47,254 nucleotides of DNA. It comes from Bacteroidetes bacterium GWB2_32_14. GTDB lineage: Bacteria > Bacteroidota > Bacteroidia > Bacteroidales > UBA12077. The notes under the pieces are model-generated. The model worked only from the letters and a program-made list of their open reading frames with translations. It was not told the origin of the DNA and did no database searches. Below are positions 8,774 through 17,292 of this stretch, piece after piece. Where the stretch lies: positions 1-47,254 of the forward strand of contig MENK01000015.1 of assembly GCA_001768235.1 (NCBI GenBank), in the 5' to 3' direction. The stretch's first letter is position 1. Each line of letters opens with the position of its first letter. The translations under genes were made by a program, and so were the position numbers.

Positions 8774-9334
8774 TTAAACACTGTCTTTAGTTGAATAAGA
8801 CAAGATTTTTTCAGATAATTTTTGAATCATATCCATTGCTTTCAGATCGTTTTCAGCATCTCCAACATTGTAAGATTCGGATGACACAACTCCAACAAAT
8901 TCTACATCTAATGCCTGAAAAGAGCGTTTAAACATTTCAATGGTAAGATCACAATCTCCGGCACCTGATCCTGCAGGTAGAATTAAGGCAGCCTTTTTAC
9001 CATTTAATTTTTTATTTACAAAATATGGCCTGAACCGGTCTAAAAGCAATTTAGTTTGAGCAGTCGGCCCAAACCAGTAAATAGGTGAAGCAAAAATAAT
9101 TGTATCTGAAGCATCGATTTTTTCGTATAGTTCAATCATCCCGTCATTCAAAACACATTTCATTTCACCATTTTTGCAAGCCCTGCAGTCGATACATGGT
9201 TCGATATTAAAGCCATAAAGAAAAGCGGTTTCAATTTCTACTTTGCCTTTGAGTTTATTCGCCAAACTGGTTGTAAGGAATGCCGAGTTTCCCTTTTTTC
9301 TTGGACTACCGATTAAAATCAATGCTTTATTCAT
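8774..9334 (-). CDS. Iron-sulfur flavoprotein / NAD(P)H-dependent FMN reductase family
   Basis: A 186-residue flavodoxin-fold protein. GSPRKKGNS (9-17) is the phosphate-binding loop for FMN, SPIYWFG near residue 93-99 is the second flavin loop. C47, C50, C53 and C60 (PCIDCRACKNGEMKC) form the compact cysteine cluster of iron-sulfur flavoproteins, so an added [4Fe-4S] cluster is likely. No signal peptide, hence cytoplasmic. It lies 13 bases downstream of the T9SS metallophosphatase on the same strand, so probably co-transcribed, though no functional link is obvious. Electron donor and acceptor are unknown. Confidence 0.82.
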   Translation of the reverse strand: MNKALILIGSPRKKGNSAFLTTSLANKLKGKVEIETAFLYGFNIEPCIDCRACKNGEMKCVLNDGMIELYEKIDASDTIIFASPIYWFGPTAQTKLLLDRFRPYFVNKKLNGKKAALILPAGSGAGDCDLTIEMFKRSFQALDVEFVGVVSSESYNVGDAENDLKAMDMIQKLSEKILSYSTKDSV

Positions 9335-9347
9335 ATCAAATTGTATT

Positions 9348-12300
9348 TTATTTAATATAAATTATTTGTTTCATGTCAACTTGTTCTCCATTAAGCAAGA
9401 ATTTATAAAAATATATTCCATTTTCAATATTATTTCCTGAAGAATTAGTAGCATCCCATTTAATAACGTGCCTTCCTGAACTCTCCCTTTGATTTACAAG
9501 TACCTTAATCAACTGCCCTGCCATATTATGAACAGATATATATACATTAGCTGCTTGTTTAGTCTCATACTCCATATATACTTTATTACAAAAAGGATTA
9601 GGATAAATATTTAAGCCCGAAGTGTTTTCTAAAATATTGATACTGGTAGTATTGGTATAAGTAGATTGTAAATTCCCAATAATAGAGAATAATAAATTAT
9701 GCCCGTTAAAGTTCGAACCAGCCAGTTGTACATTAGCCACTCCTGTTGACAGTGGAGTAAATTTCAGTTTTAATAATGTATCATTTTTAATTAAATTAGC
9801 AGTTCCTGAATAATTTAATTCAATGGCACCTGTTGCTGACAAGTCACTAATCGATCCCGATTCTGAAATTGTACTTTCCTTATCGTACCCGTTGTATTGA
9901 AATACATTATTATTGTACTGAACCTTTAATGAATATGTATTAATCTCTTTAGCTGACTGTAACATTGATATTTTTACAGGATAACTTATTTCAGAATTAT
10001 TATCAACGGTTGAATCATCAGTAATAATAATAAAACCATCGTCTGCTGCCAGGATATCTGCCAATGATCTGGGTTGAATAGAAGTTACACCATAAGTATA
10101 TGCAACCACACCTTTAATACTTTTAAAATTATAATCATTAATCAGGACAAAATCATCATTCATTAAACTATAAATACCCGGCCTTATTTCACAACTGCCT
10201 GTTCCATCATTAACAGCAAAGTTCCCATTTTGATCAAAAACAGTACTTACTGCACAATTATTTACTTCTACCAATACTCCTTCAAATTCCTCGTTTTCAA
10301 TATCATTTGTTGAGATTGAAACAGCATCGGGTAAATCATTGCCTGAGCTTATTACCTGGAATGATGTTAGGTTTAGTAACTCTGTAGAACCATTGTATTC
10401 CGAAACAGTACCTGTTATTAAAACACTATCTCCAATCACGGGAGAATAATTATTATCGTACACCAATATTCCATTCCAGGCACCTCCTTGTGATGATGAA
10501 ATAAAAAATCTGCCATATAAATATCCTGTAGCCGTAACAATACCTCCTGTAGTAACTGTTTGTCCATTCAACATTGAAGGATAGGTTCCATCGCCTGCTT
10601 CAGTTGTATGCTGAATATCATAAACAGAGGTAATATCACTGGATGAAATTTTTTCAATAGTTGTGGTTATTTGCCCATTTGCAGGAATAGATACTTCTAC
10701 ATAACATGTAACCGTAGAAGTATTCTCCACAAATTGCATCAACCTTCCATTGGTCACGTTATAGCCAAATTCACTGGGTGGCATAACAAATTTAACTAAG
10801 CCGTGATCGAAATTTAAGCTATAATTATTTTGAACAGTTGCTGATACCAGATTCAAGGAACCATCGTTAACCATGTTGTAATTCAATGTTAACATATCGC
10901 CACTGGAATGAGTGTGTACAGAACTTTCAGCATTTAAATTATCACCATTTACCCGAATTACTCTAAAGGTTCTGTTCCCATCGCATACACTTGCCGTTGA
11001 AATGTTATATGGATGAGTTCCATTATTATAGTCTGAATGAGTATGCCCCCATAAAGCCATATCAACATCTAAGGTTGAAAAATCTAATTCATGTTTAAAG
11101 TCGTAATGATAAAATAATACTTTTGTTTTGTCTCCCGCATTTTGAAGATCGTTCTGGAGCCAGGTAATTTGCGAAGGAATAAAACTTGTCGGGCCATAAA
11201 CATCGTACATATAGCTATCGTAATTATCATAAGCTTCCAGGCCTGTGTAATGTACATTTCCATAATCAAAGCTATAATCATGGGTTAAATATTCAGTTTC
11301 TGTTGGAGGTATTTCCCTTTGTCTCCAGCCAAAAAACCGCCACCACTCGCGTCGGGATGTACCCTGAGGAGGAGGTGTAGCATCCCATCCTCCTAAATCA
11401 TGATTTCCGGGAACAATATAAACCGGCACTTCGAATTTTTCTAATAATTCTACGGCCTTTGTAAAATTTCTGAGACATTCAAAATCTTCCAGCTCTCCTT
11501 CATTTATCAAATCACCTGTTAATAAAACAAACTCGGGATTAAGTAAATTAATATCTTTCATTACCTCATATAAATCATCCATTTCCGATTCATCTGTTTC
11601 ATACCCGGCATCTCCGTAAAATGTATGTCCAAGAAGGTGCAAATCGGTAATATGTATAAAATAATAATCGTCTTTAAAAGTATCAATTATTTTTACAGCA
11701 TTAGTTACATCATCAAGAATACCGCCATCGGCTGTTACCCTAAGGTCGTACAGTTCGTAAAAATCAACAGTTGGAATGTTTGTAGTCAAAGTCCATCGGC
11801 CTAAATCAGAATCATAATTTGATTGACTAATTTCTAAATCAACAGTATGATCTTCATAAACTAACTGAGCATCCCAACCAGTAGTTGATTCCGGGGCAAA
11901 ACAAACAATGCTTAAATCTTGTCCGGGAATAACTATGGATGGAATATTAAGTAATGGCCGTTGTACAATGGTTAATGTATCGCCTATTGGAATATTGCAT
12001 TCTGCAACACCATTCAGCAATTCTCCTGATGAATAGTACATCACATCGGTACCATTTATTGTAGATATACTGAACTGTACATTTGCATTCCCAACAGACA
12101 CCGTTGTAAAATTAAGATTGATCAATGTTTCTATCTCATTGCATATAATATTGCCTGTAAAATTCAGTTCAATATTTCCTTCTATTGATTCATCGGTTAT
12201 TGTTCCCGGCTCAGAAATTGTCCCGCTTTTTGAAAATCCGGTATATTGAATAATTGCAGGATCATATTGCATTACCAGAGAATAACTGGTTATAATTTCA

Positions 12301-13037
12301 GATTGATTTAATATGGATAAGTTAACAGGATAAGAGAAACTTCCCTCTGTTTCTACTGTTTTATCACTTGTAGATAAAACAAATGCTCCTGGGTTTGATT
12401 GAAAATCATTGATATCCCGAGGCTGAACAGAAATTGATCCATAATTTATACCAATAACTCCAATAATACTTGTAAATGAGTAATTATCCATTAATGGAAA
12501 TCCATAATCTTTTAAACTAAAAATTCCGGATCGAATTTCATTCGCTCCGGAACCATCATTGATCCAGAAATTTCCATAAGAATCATAAACCGATGTTACA
12601 AAACAGTCATTTATTTCAACCAAAACACCTTCGTAAGCTTCACTTGTAATCTCATTTGACAAAATTTGAGCTGCATCAGGCAATGCGTTCCCTGTACTTT
12701 TTACAGAAAATGAAGTTAAACTTTTTATTTCAGTATATCCACTATATTCGGTTACTGTTCCTGTAATTATTATACTATCACCAATAGCGGGTGAATAATT
12801 ATTATCGTAAACAAAAATTCCATTCCAAGCTCCTCCTGCTGTTGATGAAATATAATAGCGGCCTCCTAAATAATTTATTGCAGTAACAATTCCTCCGGTA
12901 GTTACTGTTTGATCAGCATAGGGCGATGGATATGTGCCGCTACCAGCATCTGTTGTATATTGAATATCATAAATACTTGTTTGTGCAATTAATAAATAGG
13001 GGAATAGTATTAAAAATAAAATTAAAAATTTTTTCAT
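9348..13037 (-). CDS. T9SS-exported multidomain metallophosphatase with duplicated OB/cohesin modules
   Basis: A 1229-residue secreted protein. Order: signal peptide 1-18 (LLIA/QTS); OB-like module about 20-215; cohesin-like beta module about 218-350; calcineurin-like phosphoesterase about 455-700 with ITDLHLLGH (D465, H467), GDL (508-510), GNHD (544-547), H644 and GHTH (664-667); a beta linker; a second OB-like module about 804-995 near-identical in pattern to the first (both contain VTTGGIVTA and GAWNGI); a second cohesin-like module about 1000-1125; and a type A T9SS sorting domain from LNIYPNPF (1142) to the end. All metal ligands are present, so it should be active, on the cell surface or released. 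Substrate is unknown; the neighbouring GH92 gene suggests a glycan or phospho-glycan context. Confidence 0.85.
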   Translation of the reverse strand: MKKFLILFLILFPYLLIAQTSIYDIQYTTDAGSGTYPSPYADQTVTTGGIVTAINYLGGRYYISSTAGGAWNGIFVYDNNYSPAIGDSIIITGTVTEYSGYTEIKSLTSFSVKSTGNALPDAAQILSNEITSEAYEGVLVEINDCFVTSVYDSYGNFWINDGSGANEIRSGIFSLKDYGFPLMDNYSFTSIIGVIGINYGSISVQPRDINDFQSNPGAFVLSTSDKTVETEGSFSYPVNLSILNQSEIITSYSLVMQYDPAIIQYTGFSKSGTISEPGTITDESIEGNIELNFTGNIICNEIETLINLNFTTVSVGNANVQFSISTINGTDVMYYSSGELLNGVAECNIPIGDTLTIVQRPLLNIPSIVIPGQDLSIVCFAPESTTGWDAQLVYEDHTVDLEISQSNYDSDLGRWTLTTNIPTVDFYELYDLRVTADGGILDDVTNAVKIIDTFKDDYYFIHITDLHLLGHTFYGDAGYETDESEMDDLYEVMKDINLLNPEFVLLTGDLINEGELEDFECLRNFTKAVELLEKFEVPVYIVPGNHDLGGWDATPPPQGTSRREWWRFFGWRQREIPPTETEYLTHDYSFDYGNVHYTGLEAYDNYDSYMYDVYGPTSFIPSQITWLQNDLQNAGDKTKVLFYHYDFKHELDFSTLDVDMALWGHTHSDYNNGTHPYNISTASVCDGNRTFRVIRVNGDNLNAESSVHTHSSGDMLTLNYNMVNDGSLNLVSATVQNNYSLNFDHGLVKFVMPPSEFGYNVTNGRLMQFVENTSTVTCYVEVSIPANGQITTTIEKISSSDITSVYDIQHTTEAGDGTYPSMLNGQTVTTGGIVTATGYLYGRFFISSSQGGAWNGILVYDNNYSPVIGDSVLITGTVSEYNGSTELLNLTSFQVISSGNDLPDAVSISTNDIENEEFEGVLVEVNNCAVSTVFDQNGNFAVNDGTGSCEIRPGIYSLMNDDFVLINDYNFKSIKGVVAYTYGVTSIQPRSLADILAADDGFIIITDDSTVDNNSEISYPVKISMLQSAKEINTYSLKVQYNNNVFQYNGYDKESTISESGSISDLSATGAIELNYSGTANLIKNDTLLKLKFTPLSTGVANVQLAGSNFNGHNLLFSIIGNLQSTYTNTTSINILENTSGLNIYPNPFCNKVYMEYETKQAANVYISVHNMAGQLIKVLVNQRESSGRHVIKWDATNSSGNNIENGIYFYKFLLNGEQVDMKQIIYIK

Positions 13038-13079
13038 CTTGTTGATTTTTTAGGGATATAAAAATATAAAATAAGTCTC

Positions 13080-15374
13080 TTAATCTCTGGGTTTTGATTC
13101 TAAATAAAATACAATATGGCAGCCTTTAATCAAATCAGAATGCAATAATAAATTATTTTTTAATTGGTTCCCATTAATTACAACTTTGTTAACATAAACA
13201 TTACCAGGTTTTTGATTTTTTGTTTCAATAACCAGTTGTTTTCCATTTTCGAGATTTATAACAGCCGATTTGACCATAGGGCTCCCGATAGCGTATTGAT
13301 CGCTACCCGGGCAAACAGGATAAAATCCCAATGCGCTGAAAATATACCATGCTGACATTTGGCCTGCATCGTCGTTTCCACATAATCCATCCGGTGTGTT
13401 TGAGTACATGGTTTCCATAATCATGCGTACCCGCTCCTGGGTTTTCCATGGTTGGCCTGTCCAATTGTACAGGTATGGAATATGATGCCCGGGTTCATTC
13501 CCGTGTATATAATTTCCAATAATTCCATCCCGTGTAATATCTTCTGTTTCTGCAAAATGTTTGTCATCAATTTGCATTGAAAATAACGAATCGAGATGTT
13601 GGGTAAATTTTTCTTTTCCTCCCATCATTTGTATTAATTGCCCGGGTTGATGGGGAACATACAAACTGTAATTCCATGCATTCCCTTCTATAAAACCCTG
13701 TCCGTGTGTACTCAGGGTGTTAAAATCAGGTTTCCATGTACCATCCGATAATTTGGGTCTCATAAAACCAGTAGAAGAGTCATAAACATGAATAAAATTT
13801 TGTGATCGGGTAATAAATTTATCATAAACTTTCTGATTCCCCAAATGTTTGGCCATTTGTGCAATGCACCAGTCATCGTAAGCATATTCGAGTGTTTTTG
13901 ATACCGATGATGAATTTTTATCTTCGGGAACATACTCCAATTGCATATAAAAATTAAGTCCGTCGTAATAGTTATTTTCAGCAGTATTCACACATGCCCT
14001 GAGCAGGGCTTGTGGATCGGTATTTTTTATATTTCCTTTTATAAATGCATCGACAATTACAGGAACACTGTGATAACCAATCATACACCAGTTTTCGTTG
14101 GCGTAATGCGACCAAACAGGAAGCATTTTATGAACGCTCTGATTATAATGTTCCAACATGGAAGTTACCATATCTGAATTTCTTTTGGGTTGAATAATAT
14201 TGTAAAGCGGATGTAATGCACGGTAGGTATCCCAAAGCGAAAAAATAGTATAATTGGTAAATCCGTTTGCAAAATGATTATTCTGATCTAATCCACGGTA
14301 AGCTCCATTTACATCCATATAAACAACCGGACTCAAAAAAGTATGGTACAGTGCCGTGTAAAATGTTTCTTTTTCTTTCAGGGTATTTGTTTCAATAACA
14401 ATTTTACCAAGCTCGTCATTCCATTGTTCCTGGCTTTCGGATTTAGTTTTATCAAAGTCCCAGTGAGGAATTTCTGCAGCCAGGTTTTTTAGCGCCCCTT
14501 CGGTACTTACAGGCGATAATGCAAATTTGATTTTAATTTTTTCTCCTTCGGTGGTTTTAAAATCGAAATATGCACGAATATTTTTACCTGCCATTTCGGG
14601 AAAGTTTTGAGATTCGTCGAACTTACGCCAAAAACCTTTGTAAATGTTCTGATCGTATTTTTTATGGCCATATTGGTAAAATGGTTTTGAAAATACCATT
14701 GCAAAATATAAGGTTCGTGTTCTTGCCCAGCCATTGGTTTGTCTATAACCGGTAATTAACGTGTCGTTTTCAACTCGTACGAATGTCCAAACATTCTTTT
14801 CGTTGTAATTGTATATTCCCGAAATCATATCAAGAATTATATGCGAAGTATCTGATTGAGGGAAAGTATATTGATGAAAACCAGTGCGTGTTGTAGCAGT
14901 AAGCTCAGTTGTAATATTATAATCATCCAGGTGAACTTTATAATATGCCGGTTCGGCAATTTCGTTCGTGTGTGAGAATCTTGATCGATAGCCACTTTCG
15001 GGGTTTTCTGATGTTCCCGGGTTTAACTGTAACTTTCCAACTGTTGGCATAATTAAGAAATCGCCTAAATCGGAATGCCCGGTTCCGCTAAAATGAGTAT
15101 GGCTGAATCCAACAATGGTTTTGTCATCGTATTGATATCCTGAACAATACCTGTAAACAGTGCTATTGTATTTTCCATTGAATTCGTACTGAACGGTATC
15201 GGTTTCGGGGCTTAATTGTACCATTCCAAACGGAACAGTTGCCCCGGGGAAAGTATGTCCCATGTTTTTTGTTCCAACGAATGGATTGACATATTGAATA
15301 AAATTTTGCGGTTTAGTTTGTGCAACTACATGAATAGATAGCACACAGAATAACATTGCAAGATACGTTCTCAT
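13080..15374 (-). CDS. GH92 family alpha-mannosidase, exported
   Basis: A 764-residue glycoside hydrolase of family 92, calcium-dependent exo-alpha-mannosidases that invert. Family blocks are visible: NPFVGT and GHTFPGATVPFGMVQLSPET near the N-terminus, GFSHTHFSGTGHSD, LWDTYRALHPL, EGNAWNYS (E563, candidate catalytic acid), GNEPGHHIPYLYN and GNDDAGQMSAW (about 666-676, base aspartates). The signal peptide is 1-18 (HVVA/QTK). I start at the ATG 15374, not the in-frame TTG at 15404, because that TTG lies inside the -7 promoter element. It heads a run with the metallophosphatase 42 bases downstream. The target may be an N-glycan or other mannose-containing polymer. Confidence 0.9.
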   Translation of the reverse strand: MRTYLAMLFCVLSIHVVAQTKPQNFIQYVNPFVGTKNMGHTFPGATVPFGMVQLSPETDTVQYEFNGKYNSTVYRYCSGYQYDDKTIVGFSHTHFSGTGHSDLGDFLIMPTVGKLQLNPGTSENPESGYRSRFSHTNEIAEPAYYKVHLDDYNITTELTATTRTGFHQYTFPQSDTSHIILDMISGIYNYNEKNVWTFVRVENDTLITGYRQTNGWARTRTLYFAMVFSKPFYQYGHKKYDQNIYKGFWRKFDESQNFPEMAGKNIRAYFDFKTTEGEKIKIKFALSPVSTEGALKNLAAEIPHWDFDKTKSESQEQWNDELGKIVIETNTLKEKETFYTALYHTFLSPVVYMDVNGAYRGLDQNNHFANGFTNYTIFSLWDTYRALHPLYNIIQPKRNSDMVTSMLEHYNQSVHKMLPVWSHYANENWCMIGYHSVPVIVDAFIKGNIKNTDPQALLRACVNTAENNYYDGLNFYMQLEYVPEDKNSSSVSKTLEYAYDDWCIAQMAKHLGNQKVYDKFITRSQNFIHVYDSSTGFMRPKLSDGTWKPDFNTLSTHGQGFIEGNAWNYSLYVPHQPGQLIQMMGGKEKFTQHLDSLFSMQIDDKHFAETEDITRDGIIGNYIHGNEPGHHIPYLYNWTGQPWKTQERVRMIMETMYSNTPDGLCGNDDAGQMSAWYIFSALGFYPVCPGSDQYAIGSPMVKSAVINLENGKQLVIETKNQKPGNVYVNKVVINGNQLKNNLLLHSDLIKGCHIVFYLESKPRD

Positions 15375-15401
15375 AAAATCCTGTTTATAGATATTGACTT
15401 C

Positions 15402-15430
15402 CAAAGATATAAGAAAAGAAAACTTTCCAA
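15402..15430 (-). promoter_or_regulatory. Promoter of the GH92 cluster
   Basis: On the minus strand TTG (15430-15428) and TATCTTTG (15409-15402) are 18 bases apart. Transcription would start near 15395, about 20 bases before the ATG at 15374. It overlaps the hairpin that ends the upstream gene. Confidence 0.5.
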
Positions 15431-15452
15431 AAGTTTAATGTTTTGGAAAGTT
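15411..15452 (-). terminator. Terminator after the queuosine-precursor transporter gene
   Basis: A perfect 12-bp inverted repeat (15421-15432 with 15441-15452, 8-base loop) is followed on the minus strand by a T-rich tract (15420-15411). On the plus strand it is also followed by a T-run (15455-15462), so it would work in both directions. Confidence 0.75.
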
Positions 15453-15477
15453 AATTTTTTTTATTTGCGAAAATAAT

Positions 15478-16263
15478 TTAAGCAGATGTAGCTACTTCAA
15501 TCATTTCGTGAGCTCTTTCTTTACCAAGATATTTGTCAATAATATAATGCATCCAATAAATAACGGGAGTCAATACTATAGCGATAGCAATTTTATAGAT
15601 ATATTGAATTAAACCGACAGATATAACCTGAATAAATGTCCAGTTTCCTAAAAGATAAAATGCTATAAAAAGAATTAAAAAACTGTCCACGAGTTGTGAT
15701 ACAACAGTAGATCCTGTGGCTCTGAGCCAAAGCCACTTGTGGTTGGTAAGGATTCTGAGATAATGGAATGTATATGCATCGACTAACTGACCAACGAGAA
15801 AAGCAGTTATTGATCCAACAATAATTCCCATACCTTGCCTGAAAATAGAGTTGTAAGCAAAATTAATATTAAACGGATTGCCATCGGGATCAACAGAATT
15901 ATTTGCTAACCAGAAATCAGCCGGGGGAGATTGTGTTGAGAATACTACAATAATAAATGCATAAGATATAAGTAATGCTGCAATTACACTAATTTTTCGC
16001 ACACCTTTCCGGCCATAATATTCATTAATAATATCAGAAATAATAAATACAATAGGCCAGATTATAACTCCCACACTCATATCTAGGTTGAGAAGTGAAT
16101 CGCCAATAAACGGGATATTTAACGGATTAATATTTAATATCTTTTCAAGGGATAGAATTTTTACGCCTATAAACTCTGCCATCAGGGCATTTGTAATGAA
16201 AAGAGCTGAAAGAATAATGAAAAGGTTATGATTCTTTGCGGTAACTGATTGTTCCTTACTCAT
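15478..16263 (-). CDS. yhhQ: Queuosine precursor transporter (YhhQ/VUT family)
   Basis: A 261-residue inner-membrane protein with about six to seven transmembrane helices, of the family that imports preQ0/preQ1 for tRNA queuosine. Diagnostic segments are IIWPIVFIISDIINEYYGRK, the VGQLVDAYTFHYLR block and RATGSTVVSQLVDSFLI. It is monocistronic, with its own promoter and a strong terminator. The leader is only about 22 bases, too short for a preQ1 riboswitch, so control by queuine precursors at this site is unlikely. Name based on family; transport specificity is not visible. Confidence 0.87.
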   Translation of the reverse strand: MSKEQSVTAKNHNLFIILSALFITNALMAEFIGVKILSLEKILNINPLNIPFIGDSLLNLDMSVGVIIWPIVFIISDIINEYYGRKGVRKISVIAALLISYAFIIVVFSTQSPPADFWLANNSVDPDGNPFNINFAYNSIFRQGMGIIVGSITAFLVGQLVDAYTFHYLRILTNHKWLWLRATGSTVVSQLVDSFLILFIAFYLLGNWTFIQVISVGLIQYIYKIAIAIVLTPVIYWMHYIIDKYLGKERAHEMIEVATSA

Positions 16264-16291
16264 TTACGATTATTTATAAAATTGATTAAAT

Positions 16292-16321
16292 CAAAGATAT
16301 TAAATAATTAACAGATTACAA
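16292..16321 (-). promoter_or_regulatory. Promoter of the queuosine-precursor transporter gene
   Basis: Minus strand TTG (16321-16319), 19-base spacer, TATCTTTG (16299-16292); start site expected near 16286. The remaining 16322-16439 stretch is AT-rich and shows no further feature. Confidence 0.6.
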
Positions 16322-16439
16322 TACAGAATGTTTGATAAAAATAATTTGAAAAATATATTGTTATTATAGCTATATTGACTGAATCCCTTTATTTGCGTGA
16401 TAATTACGATATGTAAAATGAATAAAATTTTTGTCAAAT

Positions 16440-16982
16440 TTATTTTTTCTCTCTTTTTATTTCACTTATTACCAATAAGAAATGAGATATTCCAAAAATC
16501 ACAATTAATCCCCCGGTGAGATATGCTGCTAAATCAAAAATATCTGAAAAAAAGTAAGCAGATATGCAGCCATTAATAATTATTAAAGAGCCTAAAATAA
16601 TAAAAGTAGGCATTTTATAGGCCCATGCAAATGGAAGGTAATGTGCACCTATTAAAATAGCAAATGCCGGGAAAAACCAGTTAATATTATGCTGACAGGC
16701 CATATATACAATTGGAATGCTTAATGGAATGGTAAAACTCAACAGGGGGAAAAGTTTTGCAAGATCGTTATTCTTGCTCATAATATCCGGATATTTAAGA
16801 ATCTTTCGAAATAATTCTCCTATGGGAAAGTTTATAGCTGTGGCAAAGAAAAAAAATAATATTGCAGTTATAGTTGATACATAATTTGAAACAATCCCGC
16901 TTATTATCCATATCGTGCCTACAGTTATTGTGTGTGGCGCAGCTCCCAAATATGTTTGTCTGAATTCTTTATGGTTATTCAT
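16440..16982 (-). CDS. Six-helix membrane protein of unknown function
   Basis: A 180-residue protein with about six hydrophobic helices, starting after a short polar N-terminus (about 20-40, 38-56, 75-95, 100-118, 125-145, 150-172). Similar small membrane proteins of roughly this length carry DUF names; I cannot assign one with certainty. Polar or charged residues inside the membrane region are few (E55 in GELFRK, H98, H113), giving no clear transporter or enzyme signature. It has its own promoter directly upstream and is separated from the queuosine transporter by 176 bases, so the two are not clearly an operon. Confidence 0.75.
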   Translation of the reverse strand: MNNHKEFRQTYLGAAPHTITVGTIWIISGIVSNYVSTITAILFFFFATAINFPIGELFRKILKYPDIMSKNNDLAKLFPLLSFTIPLSIPIVYMACQHNINWFFPAFAILIGAHYLPFAWAYKMPTFIILGSLIIINGCISAYFFSDIFDLAAYLTGGLIVIFGISHFLLVISEIKREKK

Positions 16983-17003
16983 GTCGGTTTATTTAAATGT
17001 TGC

Positions 17004-17033
17004 CAAATCTAATAATTTAGTACAAATTAACAA
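17004..17033 (-). promoter_or_regulatory. Promoter of the six-helix membrane protein gene
   Basis: Minus strand TTG (17033-17031), 19-base spacer, TAGATTTG (17011-17004); start site expected near 16998, about 16 bases before the ATG. Confidence 0.6.
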
Positions 17034-17292
17034 TTTTAATTTTTAAAACGAATGGGTTAATTATTGATTTTTTATTCGGGAATACTTGTTTTCTTCATCT
17101 TTCCTGTTCGAGTTAACGTAACTTTTTAAATATAGAATCATTGTAGTAAACAGGAATGCATAATTTTAATATTGTGTTTTAGAATGAAATACCTGGTTAA
17201 AAAACCGCTGTTGGGTTAATTTTTAAAATAAATAGTAATATATTTATCATTCAAAATTTACATTTACAGGAGGCATATAGCAGGATTAATTT
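17034..17292 (+). other. Non-coding leader region of the SGNH/MBOAT genes
   Basis: Between the divergent promoter and the first SGNH gene there is no open frame worth calling. A weak promoter candidate is TTG-N17-TAATTTTA ending near 17175. AGGAGG at 17268-17273 is a good Shine-Dalgarno sequence but lies 19 bases from the ATG, farther than usual; CAGGA at 17281-17285 is closer. Confidence 0.4.

Noticed and set aside
8755-8785. ACAGT/ACTGT hairpin between the convergent genes at 8764 and 8774
   Set aside because: Only 5 bp, overlapping coding sequence, and no T-tract; probably chance.
15478-16321. preQ1 riboswitch ahead of the queuosine-precursor transporter
   Set aside because: The predicted leader is only about 22 bases and lacks the compact pseudoknot pattern; nothing resembling an aptamer is seen.
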